Shown here piece after piece: positions 31,850 to 40,403 of a DNA stretch of 64,000 nucleotides. The translations under genes were made by a program, and so were the position numbers. The DNA is from JBOGZD01 sp050697155 (GTDB taxonomy: Bacteria; Actinomycetota; Thermoleophilia; Solirubrobacterales; 70-9): positions 15,886 through 79,885 of the forward strand of contig JBOGZD010000001.1 of NCBI GenBank assembly GCA_050697155.1. Reading direction: 5' to 3'. Position 1 is the first letter of the stretch; each line of letters starts with the position of its first letter. The notes beneath the pieces are model-generated. The model did no database searches. It was given only the letters and a program-made list of their open reading frames with translations, and had not been told where the DNA came from.

Positions 31850-32899
31850 GTGAAACCGGTTGTAGAGACAGCGTCCGAGCTTGCGGGTCCGCTCGCGGAC
31901 GAGTGGGGGGAGCTCGCATCGGCGACCGCAGCGCCGCCATTCCTGCGACCGCGCTGGATCGACAGCTGGTGGCGCGCGTTCGGATCCGGCACGCTCGTGA
32001 TCTTGGTCCTTCGACGGGCGGGCCGCCTGGTCGGGGTCATGCCGCTGGCCCGCCGCCGCGGGGCCCTCGTCTCGACATCCAACTGGCACACGCCGGCGTT
32101 CTCCCCCGTCGTCGAAGACGAGGAGGCCCTCGCCGAGCTGGTCCGGGCGGCCCTCGAACGGACGCGGGTTCGGCTCGATCTCGCGTTCGTCGACGAGGCG
32201 TCGCCGGCAATCGAAACCTGTGTCCGGGTCAGTGAAGCCGGGGGATTTCGACTCTCAAGTCGGGCGCTCCTGCGGTCCCCCTACCTGGACATCGAGGGCG
32301 ACTGGCAGGCCTACGAGGATCAGCTGCCGTCGCGAAAGAAGAAGAAGTATCGGCGGTTCCGGCGGCGTCTGGATGAACAGGGGGAGGTATCCATCGAGCT
32401 CTCGGACGGAACCTCCGGGCTGAGCGAGCTCCTGCGCCAGGGATTCGAGATCGAGGCGGCGGGATACGAGGACAGGCCCGGGACGGCGATCATCGCGCGG
32501 CCCGAGACGAAGCGCTTCTACACCGAGGTCGCGGAGTGGGCTGCTGAGCGAGGGTGGCTGCGGCTGTGGATGCTGCGGCTCGACGGCGCGCCGATCGCAT
32601 TCGGCTACGGGCTGGAACACGACCGCGTCTACTTCGACCTCAAGATCGGCTTCGAACCCAGGTACGCAGCGCTTGGACCCGGGGTGCTCCTGTTGAGGGA
32701 ACGCCTCCAATATGCGTTCACAGCGTCGCTGAGGACGTACGAATTCCTCGGCGCCCCCGAACGGCACAAACTCGACTGGACGGAGACCCTGCGCGGGCGG
32801 ATGAAGTTGCAGGTCTTCGCCCCGACGATCGGCGGCATCGCGAGCAGGATCGCGTGGGAGCGCGGGCGCCCGATCGCGAAGCGGCTGCTCAGGCGGTGA
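31850..32899 (+). CDS. GNAT/FemAB-like transferase, second copy (BioF2/CelD-type)
   Basis: 349 aa, GTG start. Same layout as the gene at 21712: FLRPRWIDSWWRAFG, PSRKKKKYRRFRRRLDEQG, WLRLWMLRLDGAPIAFGYGL, YFDLKIGFEPRYAALGPGVL and FLGAPERHKLDW. The basic run (RKKKKYRRFRRR) marks the start of the second GNAT half and could contact a phosphate-bearing donor. It lies next to an ATP-grasp ligase, as does the first copy. It ends 11 bp inside the convergent GT4 gene. Confidence 0.8.
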   Translation: MKPVVETASELAGPLADEWGELASATAAPPFLRPRWIDSWWRAFGSGTLVILVLRRAGRLVGVMPLARRRGALVSTSNWHTPAFSPVVEDEEALAELVRAALERTRVRLDLAFVDEASPAIETCVRVSEAGGFRLSSRALLRSPYLDIEGDWQAYEDQLPSRKKKKYRRFRRRLDEQGEVSIELSDGTSGLSELLRQGFEIEAAGYEDRPGTAIIARPETKRFYTEVAEWAAERGWLRLWMLRLDGAPIAFGYGLEHDRVYFDLKIGFEPRYAALGPGVLLLRERLQYAFTASLRTYEFLGAPERHKLDWTETLRGRMKLQVFAPTIGGIASRIAWERGRPIAKRLLRR

Positions 32900-34055
32900 T
32901 CCGCCCCGCGAGGCGCTCGTAGATCCGAGCGACCTCGCGGACCGTGACCTCGATGTCGAACTCCCGCCGCCGCCGCTCCCTCGCCCGCCGACCCATCTGC
33001 TCTGCGCGCGCGCGATCCCCGAGCAGCTCCGCGATCGCGTCCGCGAGCGCCAGGTGGTCGCGACGCTCCACCAGCTGGCCGTGGACCGCGGGCTCGATCA
33101 GGTCCGGAACCCCGCCTACCCGGGTCGAGACGACCGGCAGCCCGGCCTCCATGTACTCGAGGATCGAGAGCGGGGTGCCCTCGAAGTCAGACGAGGAGGC
33201 GGCAACGTCTACGCCTCTGAGCACGTCCGGGACGTCCGGCCGATATCCCAGCAAGGTCACGGTCCCCTCGAGTCCCAGCTCGGCGATCTGACGCTCCAAC
33301 GCCCCTCGCTCCTCCCCCTCACCCACGATCAGGATGCGGACTCCAGGCACGCGGTCGGCGAGAACCCCCGCGGCGCGAACGAGCACATCGAGCGCCTTCT
33401 GGGGTCGAAGCGAGCCAACGTTGCCGACCACCGGCGCCCCGGGCTCGATCCCGAGCTCGCGCCGCACGTCCCGCCCGCTGGGGGGCGGAAGAGGCGGGAT
33501 CCCGTTCGGGACGAAGATCAGCTTCTCAGCCGGGATGCGCTCGATCTCGATCATCCGCCGGCGATCCTCTCTGGAGACGGTGAGGAAGGCATCCACGTTT
33601 CGCGCGATCAGGTTTCGATCGAGAAACCTCCTCATCGGCTGGCCGACGAACGACCAGGTGTGTTCGTGGGCGACCACCACCGGCGTCCGGGCGATCGTCC
33701 CGAGGACGGCGCCCCAGAGATTGGAGCCGAACTTGTGAGCGTGAAGCACGTCGATCCGCTCTCGCCTCAGCAGCGAGAGCAGCGGACGCCACGCTCGCAG
33801 GTCGCGTGCGGATCGACGCTCGAGGCCGAGGAACCGGACCCCGGCATCGTCGAGGCGACGGAGCGCCTCGGCGATCTCGGGCTGACGCGCGGATCCAGGC
33901 GACCACCTGCTCACGCAAAGCGTCCGCTCGAACCGCTCCGGATCGAGTCGCGCGATGATCTCGTGCGCGAGCGTCTCTCCGCCGCCGGCGGGAAGGATGC
34001 CGTCGACGAGGGTGACCACCCGCAGCCTCGATCGGTGTCGGAGATCTCGATCCAT
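32889..34055 (-). CDS. GT4-family glycosyltransferase
   Basis: 388 aa, GT-B fold. N-terminal LVDGILPAGGGETLAHEI and HAHKFGSNLWGAVLG; C-terminal VVGNVGSLRPQKALDVLVRA, ILIVGEGEERGALERQIAEL, LLGYRPDVPDVL and SSSDFEGTPLSILEYMEAG with VSTRVGGVPDLIE. These are GT4 nucleotide-sugar motifs. The donor and acceptor cannot be told. It is divergent from the C5-epimerase-like gene with 20 bp between them. Confidence 0.92.
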   Translation of the reverse strand: MDRDLRHRSRLRVVTLVDGILPAGGGETLAHEIIARLDPERFERTLCVSRWSPGSARQPEIAEALRRLDDAGVRFLGLERRSARDLRAWRPLLSLLRRERIDVLHAHKFGSNLWGAVLGTIARTPVVVAHEHTWSFVGQPMRRFLDRNLIARNVDAFLTVSREDRRRMIEIERIPAEKLIFVPNGIPPLPPPSGRDVRRELGIEPGAPVVGNVGSLRPQKALDVLVRAAGVLADRVPGVRILIVGEGEERGALERQIAELGLEGTVTLLGYRPDVPDVLRGVDVAASSSDFEGTPLSILEYMEAGLPVVSTRVGGVPDLIEPAVHGQLVERRDHLALADAIAELLGDRARAEQMGRRARERRRREFDIEVTVREVARIYERLAGRITA

Positions 34056-34075
34056 CTAGGCTACGGCGCGCGACG

Positions 34076-35083
34076 ATGCGGGGCCCTGGGGTTGAGAGCG
34101 CGCGACGGATCGCGGTCGGCCGTCGCTTGCCGTCCGGCCGGCCGACAAGGTTCGGAACCTCCGGCGACTTCACCGGAGGGGTCGGGCCGAACATCGAGCC
34201 CCGTGCCATTCGCGGTTACTACATCGATCTGCGGTCCAAGGCTCCGGCGCCGGGGTGGCCTCCGGACTGGTATACCGCCCCGCCGCGGAACTATGTCTGG
34301 ATCACGCAATGGGGGCTCGCCTTCCACGAGCACCATCTCGAGGACGGGGACGAGGGGTGGTTGCAGGCCGCGCTTGCGGTCGGCGATCACCTGCTGGAGC
34401 TCCAGGAGCCCGAGGGGCGCCTGGTGGGCGGCTGGGTCCACCGTTTCCCCTACAAGCACACCTATCACCTCCCGCCGCCGTGGCTCTCCGGGATGGCTCA
34501 GGGCCAAGGCGCGAGCCTACTGGTTCGGCTGTACAGCGCGACCGGCGACGAGCGCTACGCGGAGGCCGCGATCCGCGCCCTGGAGCCAATGCGCCACTCG
34601 ACACTCGACGGAGGCGTAGCCGGGGATCTCGGCGGCGGGTTCTTTCCCCAGGAGTATCCGACCAACCCGCCCGCGCACGTGCTCAACGGCGGCATCTTCG
34701 CGCTCTGGGGCTGTTACGACGCCGCCCTTGCCCTCGGCGACGACCTGGGCCGACAGCTCGCGGCCGAAGGGATCGCGACCCTCGCCGAGTCGCTGCCCAG
34801 GTGGGACACCGGGTACTGGTCCCGCTATGACCTCTTCCCGCACCCGCTCGCACACCTCGCCACCCCCATGTACCACCGCCTCCACACCGACCAGCTGCGG
34901 GCGATGGCGTTGATCGACACGAATCCCGAGTTCAGCAGGACCGCTGAGCGGTTCGATGGCTACGCGCGCTCCCGCGTCAACGTCGGACATGCCTTTGCGC
35001 GCAAGGTGCTCTTCCGGCTCGCCGTCCCCCGCAACCGCTGGCTCGCCTTCCGAACGCCGTGGACGCGACGCTCGGGTCGATGA
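34076..35083 (+). CDS. D-glucuronyl C5-epimerase-like protein
   Basis: 335 aa. From about residue 75 it has the alpha/alpha barrel pattern of the glucuronyl C5-epimerase C-terminal domain: WLSGMAQGQGASLLVRLY, GGGFFPQEYPTNPPAHVLNG, GIFALWGCYDAA, DTGYWSRYDLFPHPLAHLA and MYHRLHTDQLRAMA. The conserved aromatic/Asp residues (YWSRYD) and the LNG-F-LWG block match heparan sulfate/heparosan epimerases. No signal peptide is evident, so it acts inside the cell or leaves by another route. It overlaps the deacetylase gene by 4 bp (ATGA), which in turn overlaps the flippase gene, so all three are one operon. This is the strongest evidence for a hexuronic-acid polymer. Confidence 0.85.
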   Translation: MRGPGVESARRIAVGRRLPSGRPTRFGTSGDFTGGVGPNIEPRAIRGYYIDLRSKAPAPGWPPDWYTAPPRNYVWITQWGLAFHEHHLEDGDEGWLQAALAVGDHLLELQEPEGRLVGGWVHRFPYKHTYHLPPPWLSGMAQGQGASLLVRLYSATGDERYAEAAIRALEPMRHSTLDGGVAGDLGGGFFPQEYPTNPPAHVLNGGIFALWGCYDAALALGDDLGRQLAAEGIATLAESLPRWDTGYWSRYDLFPHPLAHLATPMYHRLHTDQLRAMALIDTNPEFSRTAERFDGYARSRVNVGHAFARKVLFRLAVPRNRWLAFRTPWTRRSGR

Positions 35084-35841
35084 ACGACATCCTCGTCCTC
35101 TGCTACCACGCGATCAGCGGAGACTGGGAGGCGAGCATCTCGGTGACGCCCGAGCGCTTCGAGGGACAGATTCGGGCGCTGCTCGAGCGCGGCTACCGCG
35201 GCGCGACCGTGAGCGAGGCGCTGACCGGGCCGCGAGAGGAAAAGACCCTGGTCGTGACCTTCGACGACGCCTATCGCTCCGTTGCCAGACACGCACGCCC
35301 GATCCTCGTCGGCCTCGGCGTGCCCGGGACCGTGTTCGTGCCGACCGCGTTCCCCGGGACCGAGCGGCCGATGTCGTGGCCGGGGATCCATACCTGGCTC
35401 GGCGGGCCCCACGAGCACGAGCTGGTTCCCTCGTCGTGGTCGGAGCTCGAGGCGCTCGCGGACGATGGTTGGGAGATCGGCTCCCACACGCGAACTCACC
35501 CGAGGCTTCCGCGGCTCGATGACGCCGCCCTTCGCGAGGAGCTCGAGGGGTCCCGTGCCGACTGCGAGCAGCGGCTCGGGATCCGCTGCCGCTCGATCGC
35601 ATACCCCTACGGCGACTGCGACCCCCGAGTCGCAGCGGCCGCGCGCGTAGCCGGCTACGTCGCAGGGTGTGCGATGTCACGGCGGGTGGAGCGCCATGAC
35701 CCGCTGCTTTGGCCGCGCGTCGCCATGTACGAGCGCGACCACGGCCGGCGCTTCGATCTCAAGGTGTCACCCGCGCTCAGGTATGCCAGGGCCGGAGCGG
35801 CCTGGGCGATCCGTGGGACCTTGAAGCATCGGCGAGGATGA
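35080..35841 (+). CDS. NodB-type polysaccharide deacetylase
   Basis: 253 aa from the ATG at 35080, whose first bases overlap the epimerase stop (ATGA). Carbohydrate esterase 4 motifs are present: TFDDAY (two aspartates), SHTRTHPRL (H-x3-H metal ligands), IAYPYGDCD and the upstream LVLCYHAIS. It would remove N- or O-acetyl groups from an amino sugar. Lack of a signal peptide suggests action on a lipid-linked or cytoplasmic intermediate, or a family variant. In heparan chemistry the N-deacetylase precedes N-sulfation. Followed by the flippase with another ATGA overlap. Confidence 0.9.
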   Translation: MNDILVLCYHAISGDWEASISVTPERFEGQIRALLERGYRGATVSEALTGPREEKTLVVTFDDAYRSVARHARPILVGLGVPGTVFVPTAFPGTERPMSWPGIHTWLGGPHEHELVPSSWSELEALADDGWEIGSHTRTHPRLPRLDDAALREELEGSRADCEQRLGIRCRSIAYPYGDCDPRVAAAARVAGYVAGCAMSRRVERHDPLLWPRVAMYERDHGRRFDLKVSPALRYARAGAAWAIRGTLKHRRG

Positions 35842-37361
35842 ACGAGACCGAGTCCCCTCGCGGCCTCACCGGGACGGTGGTCAGGGGGGTCAGCTTCGCC
35901 GGGGGCGGCTTCCTGCTCGCCCGCGGGATCACGTTCGCCGCCTACGTGGCGCTCGCGCGGCTGGTGACCCCGACCGAGCTCGGCCAGTTCACGGCCGGCA
36001 CGATCCTGATCGCAATCGGCTTCCTGTTCGCCGAGTCCGGGATGGCCGCGGCGGTCATCCACCGGCGGGACCGGCTCGAGGAAGCCGCCGCGACGGCGGT
36101 GGTCGCAACCGTCCTCATCGGGATCACCACGGCGCTTCTCAACCTGGCGGCGTCGCCTCTGCTGGGGAGCTTCTTCGATGACAGCGCCACCGTCGCCGCC
36201 GTCGCGGCGGCGACGTCAGGGGTGCTGTTCCTAGGTTCCGCTCGCGTAGTCCCGAACGCTCTGCTCCAGCGGCGCTTCTCATTCCTACGCCGCATCGTCG
36301 TCGAGCCCGCATCGGCGCTCGCGTTCGCCGTGGGGGCGATCATCGCCACATCCGAGGGCATGGGCGTCTGGGGCCTCGTCGTCGGGCAGTACGCGTCGGC
36401 CGTCACCGACTTCATCCTCTCGTGGGGCCTCGTCCGCTGGAGGCCGAAGGCGCGCTTGGTGTCATTTGGGATGTGGCGCGAGCTGGTCGCCTACGCTCGC
36501 CACGTCCTCGTCGGGACCGCGATAAGGAGGATCGGGAACCGCATCCCGCTCGCCGCGGCCGGGGGGTTCGTGAGCGCTGCCGCGCTCGGCCAGTTCCAAT
36601 ACGCGACCCGGGTCGTCGGGGTGCCGTTCGCGTTTCTGGTCTCGGGGATCTCCTACGTCGTCTTTCCGGCCTTCGCGCGGATCTCCCACGACGCCCGGCG
36701 ATTCGAGCCGGCCTTCATGCGCTCGTTCCGGTGGACGATGCTGGCCGCGGCTCCCATCGGGATGATCCTGCTCGTGCTCGGAGAGCCGTTCGCGGTGCTC
36801 GTCTTCGGGGAGCGCTGGGAGCAGGCCGGCGAGGCGACCCGAGCGCTGGCCCTGTTCGTGCCCGCCCAGATGGTCGCGCAGATGATCGGTGAGGCATTCA
36901 AGGGCACGGGACACCCCGTGGAGCGAACCTGGGTCAACGCGATCGGCGTGCTCGCCGGGGTGATCGCAATGGCGGCGTTGATCCCGCCGTTCGGACTGAT
37001 CGGCGTGGCGGTCGGGGTCTCGGTGGATGCGCTGGCGGGAGCGATCTCGTCGGTTCGCCGAGCACATCGGGCGATGGGGATTCCGATGCGCCCGATGCTG
37101 GCGGCGATCGCGGCGCCACTCCTGGCCACCGCGCCGATGGTTGGCGTCGTGCTCCCGCTGGACACGCTGCTCGTCGACGCTGGGGACCGAGGCACGGCGG
37201 CGGGCCTTGCCCTCCTGGTGGGTGAGGGCCTGGCCGGGCTCGCGATCTATGCCGCGGCAGTGCGTGCTTTGTCACCCGGGGTCACCGGCGAGCTCGCCGC
37301 GCTGCTGCGAACTGGGCGCCGCGGCGGCGGCCAGCCGTCCCCGGTCGCGTGGGACGCCTGA
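35838..37361 (+). CDS. Wzx/MATE-like polysaccharide flippase
   Basis: 507 aa with 12-14 hydrophobic segments. The pattern VVRGVSFAGGGFLLARGI, LVTPTELGQFTAGTI, QFQYATRVVGVPFAFLVSGI and FKGTGHPVERTW fits the polysaccharide-biosynthesis/MVF superfamily. It should flip undecaprenyl-linked repeat units to the outer face. The ATG at 35838 overlaps the deacetylase stop. With the co-polymerase and polymerase upstream it completes a Wzx/Wzy export set. It ends before a convergent sulfotransferase gene across a small hairpin. Confidence 0.9.
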   Translation: MNETESPRGLTGTVVRGVSFAGGGFLLARGITFAAYVALARLVTPTELGQFTAGTILIAIGFLFAESGMAAAVIHRRDRLEEAAATAVVATVLIGITTALLNLAASPLLGSFFDDSATVAAVAAATSGVLFLGSARVVPNALLQRRFSFLRRIVVEPASALAFAVGAIIATSEGMGVWGLVVGQYASAVTDFILSWGLVRWRPKARLVSFGMWRELVAYARHVLVGTAIRRIGNRIPLAAAGGFVSAAALGQFQYATRVVGVPFAFLVSGISYVVFPAFARISHDARRFEPAFMRSFRWTMLAAAPIGMILLVLGEPFAVLVFGERWEQAGEATRALALFVPAQMVAQMIGEAFKGTGHPVERTWVNAIGVLAGVIAMAALIPPFGLIGVAVGVSVDALAGAISSVRRAHRAMGIPMRPMLAAIAAPLLATAPMVGVVLPLDTLLVDAGDRGTAAGLALLVGEGLAGLAIYAAAVRALSPGVTGELAALLRTGRRGGGQPSPVAWDA

Positions 37362-37366
37362 ACCGC

Positions 37367-37386
37367 GGCTCGGCCTCAGTCGAGCC
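37367..37386. terminator. Candidate hairpin between convergent flippase and sulfotransferase genes
   Basis: GGCTCG (37367-37372) pairs with CGAGCC (37381-37386) across an 8-nt loop, spanning the 14-bp gap and the sulfotransferase stop. No T-tract is seen. Confidence 0.35.
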
Positions 37387-38281
37387 AAGCGTCGAGATCG
37401 ATGCCGAGCAGAGCGCGTAGCTCCCCAACCTGCTCGGCGATCAGTGGGCGGAGTGGCTCGATGACGGCTGGGGCAACGGGCGGTCGCTCCTCGAACCGCG
37501 TGTTCCATCGCCTGAGCACCGCTCCCCCGCGACGGCGCCACTCCTGCGAGCTCACGGCGTGCATCATCCGGCGAAATGGCTGGGGCGGGCGGCCGATGAG
37601 GCGGCTCATCGCCCGGCTCCTGGGTCGCTTGTTCGGGTTGACCACCTCGAAGGCAGGCGAGAAACTCGAGTCCACGCCGAGAACCGCGCACGTGTCGCGG
37701 AAGGCGCCCGCGGTGTCGTCGCGGAATCGGTCGTAGACGATCGCGTGGACCCGCTCGCGGCCGAACAGGTCAAGGTAGCGGCGGAGCTGCTCTCCGTAGC
37801 GAACCGCGGAGCGATAGGAGCGCGGTGGGAATCCGGGCGGCGTGCCCGCCCGCTCGCGCTCATCATCGAGCGCCAGCGCGCGCTCGAAGTCGGGTTCCGG
37901 CTCAAGCCCTACGAAGACGAATTGCGAATGCAGCGAAGGCAGCATCTCGACCGGGTTGCGCAGCATGACCAGGATGTCCGCCTCCGGGCAGAACTCCTTG
38001 ATCTCCCTCGCCGCGGTCGACGAGTACAGGTACCAGACCGAGGCCTCGCCGCGCCTGCGCCTGCCCTCGAGCCCCTCGAAGTAGCCCAGGTACTCGTCCC
38101 TGGTCGGCGGCCGTGCACCGGGCTTGACCCACATCCGCGGATACAGGTCGGTGGCGAAATGGTGGCTCTCCTTGTGCGGGCACATCCCGATCTCGGGGTG
38201 CTGGCCGAGGAAGTCGGCCATCGCGGTCGTCCCGCATTTCGGCGCTCCGATGAGCAAGAAATCAGGGCCGACGGGCGTCAT
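37376..38281 (-). CDS. PAPS-dependent sulfotransferase
   Basis: About 301 aa from the ATG at 38281; an upstream in-frame start at 38368 is possible but would overlap the beta-helix gene. The 5'-phosphosulfate loop is LLIGAPKCGTTAMADFLGQHP (LIGAPKCGTT as core) and the 3'-phosphate motif is LVMLRNPVEMLPSLHSQF. The layout resembles heparan-type sulfotransferase domains rather than plant cytosolic types. It would move sulfate from PAPS to a hydroxyl or amine of the glycan. No PAPS-synthesis genes are in the window. It is last in the minus-strand run of beta-helix genes. Confidence 0.88.
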   Translation of the reverse strand: MTPVGPDFLLIGAPKCGTTAMADFLGQHPEIGMCPHKESHHFATDLYPRMWVKPGARPPTRDEYLGYFEGLEGRRRRGEASVWYLYSSTAAREIKEFCPEADILVMLRNPVEMLPSLHSQFVFVGLEPEPDFERALALDDERERAGTPPGFPPRSYRSAVRYGEQLRRYLDLFGRERVHAIVYDRFRDDTAGAFRDTCAVLGVDSSFSPAFEVVNPNKRPRSRAMSRLIGRPPQPFRRMMHAVSSQEWRRRGGAVLRRWNTRFEERPPVAPAVIEPLRPLIAEQVGELRALLGIDLDAWLD

Positions 38282-38346
38282 CGCCACCAGCGTAGTGATC
38301 GCCAGCGCGTCGGAGGCGCTCAGGGAGGGATCGGCTGCTTCACCGC

Positions 38347-39363
38347 CTAACGGATCAGATCCGGGCATCGGCTGTCCTCCGCCAAGCGCAGATCGGCCGC
38401 CTCGCGATCGACGAACAGCGGGTCCGCGTGGACGTTGTCGATCGCCTCGAAACCGATGGCTGGGCTCTGGACACCGCCCGACTCCAGGCTCCGCGCGCCG
38501 CCGAAGACGCAGTTGCTTCGGACGAGGTTCCCGGTCCCCTCACGACCGTCCGGCCAAAACGATTCGACGTTGAAGCGGAGGTTCGAGTTCGTGATCACGT
38601 TGTCCTCCACCAGGTTGTCCTCGGAGACCTCGCCATCCTCGCCCGAGAACAGGATCCCTTGTCCGTTGCCGTCGATCACGTTCCCGGTGATCACCGAACC
38701 GTCGGCGTCCGGATAGAGCTGGACCCCGCGGTCCGCGTTCGAGTAGATCCAGTTGCCGCGGATCACGGTCCGGTCGGCGTGGGCGACGTAGATGCCGTGA
38801 TCGTGGTTGGTGGCCGGGAGGCGGCCGCAGTCATGGATGCGATTGCGTTCGATCACCGTGCCAACCGCGTCGCCGTAGTCGTCGTCGCCGAGCACGAAGC
38901 AGATCGCCGTGTGGTCATTGGTGACGTCGTTGCCGCGAAAACGGACCGCGTCGCCGTTCACGGTCGGGCTCGGGAGCCCGCGCGTGTTGCGACCGTTGAG
39001 GGTCAGGTTCTCGATCGTCACCGCGTCGCCTCCCTCCCTGATCCAGAGCCGGCCTTCGAGCGTCGCCCGCTCTCCCGGATAGCTGCTCAGGGTCACGCCG
39101 CGGGCGGAGATCGCGATGTCGTCCTCGGAGCGGTGGACGCCATCGCGCAGGCAGGCCGTCTGCTGCGGAGCGAGCGCGGCGACGAAGTCGTCAACCGAGC
39201 CGCCTGGCTTCGCCACCACATCGCAGACGAGGTTGCTGGATCCCATCGGCGCCGACGCTTCATCCGGGTCATCGCCCCATGAGATCAGGGCGGCCGCCGC
39301 GCCGGCAGCGATCAGCGCGGCGAACGCAACCAGGTACGCGAGCCCACCACGCGGCACGTTCAT
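38347..39363 (-). CDS. Membrane-anchored right-handed beta-helix protein 1
   Basis: 338 aa. A signal/anchor (LAYLVAFAALIAAGAAAALI) precedes a right-handed parallel beta-helix of roughly residues 90-320, made of short N-x-[VI]-x-x-N-x-[VI] rungs (VIERNRIHD, VIRGNWIYS, VITGNVID, LVEDNVITN). A NHDHGIYV motif recurs in all four beta-helix proteins here and may hold the active or metal site. Such folds serve polysaccharide lyases, C5-epimerases and surface scaffold proteins. Residues ~158-234 are encoded by a 230-bp block identical to the next gene. It is last of three beta-helix genes under the c-di-GMP riboswitch. Confidence 0.8.
   Translation of the reverse strand: MNVPRGGLAYLVAFAALIAAGAAAALISWGDDPDEASAPMGSSNLVCDVVAKPGGSVDDFVAALAPQQTACLRDGVHRSEDDIAISARGVTLSSYPGERATLEGRLWIREGGDAVTIENLTLNGRNTRGLPSPTVNGDAVRFRGNDVTNDHTAICFVLGDDDYGDAVGTVIERNRIHDCGRLPATNHDHGIYVAHADRTVIRGNWIYSNADRGVQLYPDADGSVITGNVIDGNGQGILFSGEDGEVSEDNLVEDNVITNSNLRFNVESFWPDGREGTGNLVRSNCVFGGARSLESGGVQSPAIGFEAIDNVHADPLFVDREAADLRLAEDSRCPDLIR
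38663..38892. repeat. 230-bp perfect repeat, copy 1
   Basis: Base-for-base identical to 39688-39917 (offset 1025 bp), in the same frame of neighbouring beta-helix genes. Flanking sequence diverges at once on both sides, including at synonymous sites. Confidence 0.97.
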
Positions 39364-39371
39364 GTTGGAGG

Positions 39372-40361
39372 CTAGCGTTGCAGCAGCCGGCTGCAGGGGC
39401 TGCGATCGCGGAGGCGGAAATCCGCCCCGTTGCGATCGTAATAGTGGGGATTGGCAATGACGTTGCCGAACGCCGAGTACCCAAGCGCGGGGGTCTCCAG
39501 CCCGCCATCCTGATCGCCTCTCGCACCACCGAACAAGCAGTTCCGCCGCACCACGTTGTCCGTCCCGATCGGGCCTTGCCAATGGTCCTCGACGTTGTGC
39601 CGGAGGATCGAGTTGGTAATCGCGTTGCGGGCGACCAGGTTGCGGTCAGAGGAGAGATCGCCGGAGCCCGCGAAGAGGACCCCCTCGCCGTTGCCGTCGA
39701 TCACGTTCCCGGTGATCACCGAACCGTCGGCGTCCGGATAGAGCTGGACCCCGCGGTCCGCGTTCGAGTAGATCCAGTTGCCGCGGATCACGGTCCGGTC
39801 GGCGTGGGCGACGTAGATGCCGTGATCGTGGTTGGTGGCCGGGAGGCGGCCGCAGTCATGGATGCGATTGCGTTCGATCACCGTGCCAACCGCGTCGCCG
39901 TAGTCGTCGTCGCCGAGGATCACGCAGCTCGATGAGAGATTGCGGATCCGATTGCCCTCGAGCCGCACGCGGTTCGCCGTCACGGTAGGGCTCGGCAGGC
40001 CCCGAGCGTTGGCGCCGTTCAGGTTCAGGTTGCGGATCGAGACCCGATCGGCCCGCCGTGTGATCCAGATGCGACCGACGAGACGGGCCGGCTTTCTCCG
40101 GCGAAGACTGGTCAGCGCCACTCGCGGCCGCGTGAACTTGATGTCTCGCCGGTTGGCGCGATAGAGCCCGGGCGCGAGACACCCCGTTTCGCCGCGCCGG
40201 AGCGAATCCACGAACGCGCGGGGGCTCGCACCCACCGTCGCCACGCGGTCGCACCGCCCCTTCCCGGGGTCGGTTGCTGGCGCCGCGTCAGGCGACGCGA
40301 GGCCGGCTAACGTCGCGACCGCGAACGCGGCGCGCACGGATCTGAGCCACGGAGACTGCAC
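39372..40361 (-). CDS. Secreted right-handed beta-helix protein 2
   Basis: 329 aa from a GTG. A signal peptide (SVRAAFAVATLAGLASPDA) is followed by a short divergent domain with Arg-rich text (FTRPRVALTSLRRRKPA) and the parallel beta-helix with VSIRNLNLNGANARGLPSP, NHDHGIYV and LVARNAITNS. It ends GADFRLRDRSPCSRLL, matching the closing Cys pair of the paralogues. It starts 42 bp after gene 3 and ends 8 bp before gene 1, so the three are one operon. Its middle is identical to gene 1 at DNA level. No sorting signal is seen, so it is probably released. Confidence 0.8.
   Translation of the reverse strand: MQSPWLRSVRAAFAVATLAGLASPDAAPATDPGKGRCDRVATVGASPRAFVDSLRRGETGCLAPGLYRANRRDIKFTRPRVALTSLRRRKPARLVGRIWITRRADRVSIRNLNLNGANARGLPSPTVTANRVRLEGNRIRNLSSSCVILGDDDYGDAVGTVIERNRIHDCGRLPATNHDHGIYVAHADRTVIRGNWIYSNADRGVQLYPDADGSVITGNVIDGNGEGVLFAGSGDLSSDRNLVARNAITNSILRHNVEDHWQGPIGTDNVVRRNCLFGGARGDQDGGLETPALGYSAFGNVIANPHYYDRNGADFRLRDRSPCSRLLQR
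39688..39917. repeat. 230-bp perfect repeat, copy 2
   Basis: Identical to 38663-38892. A 56-bp part of it (the segment coding for the NHDHGIYV region) is also identical to 41743-41798 in beta-helix gene 3. Confidence 0.97.
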
Positions 40362-40403
40362 CCGAGCGGGGCAGCCTACAGCCGCCCGCTGGGCGGGGCG
40401 CCG

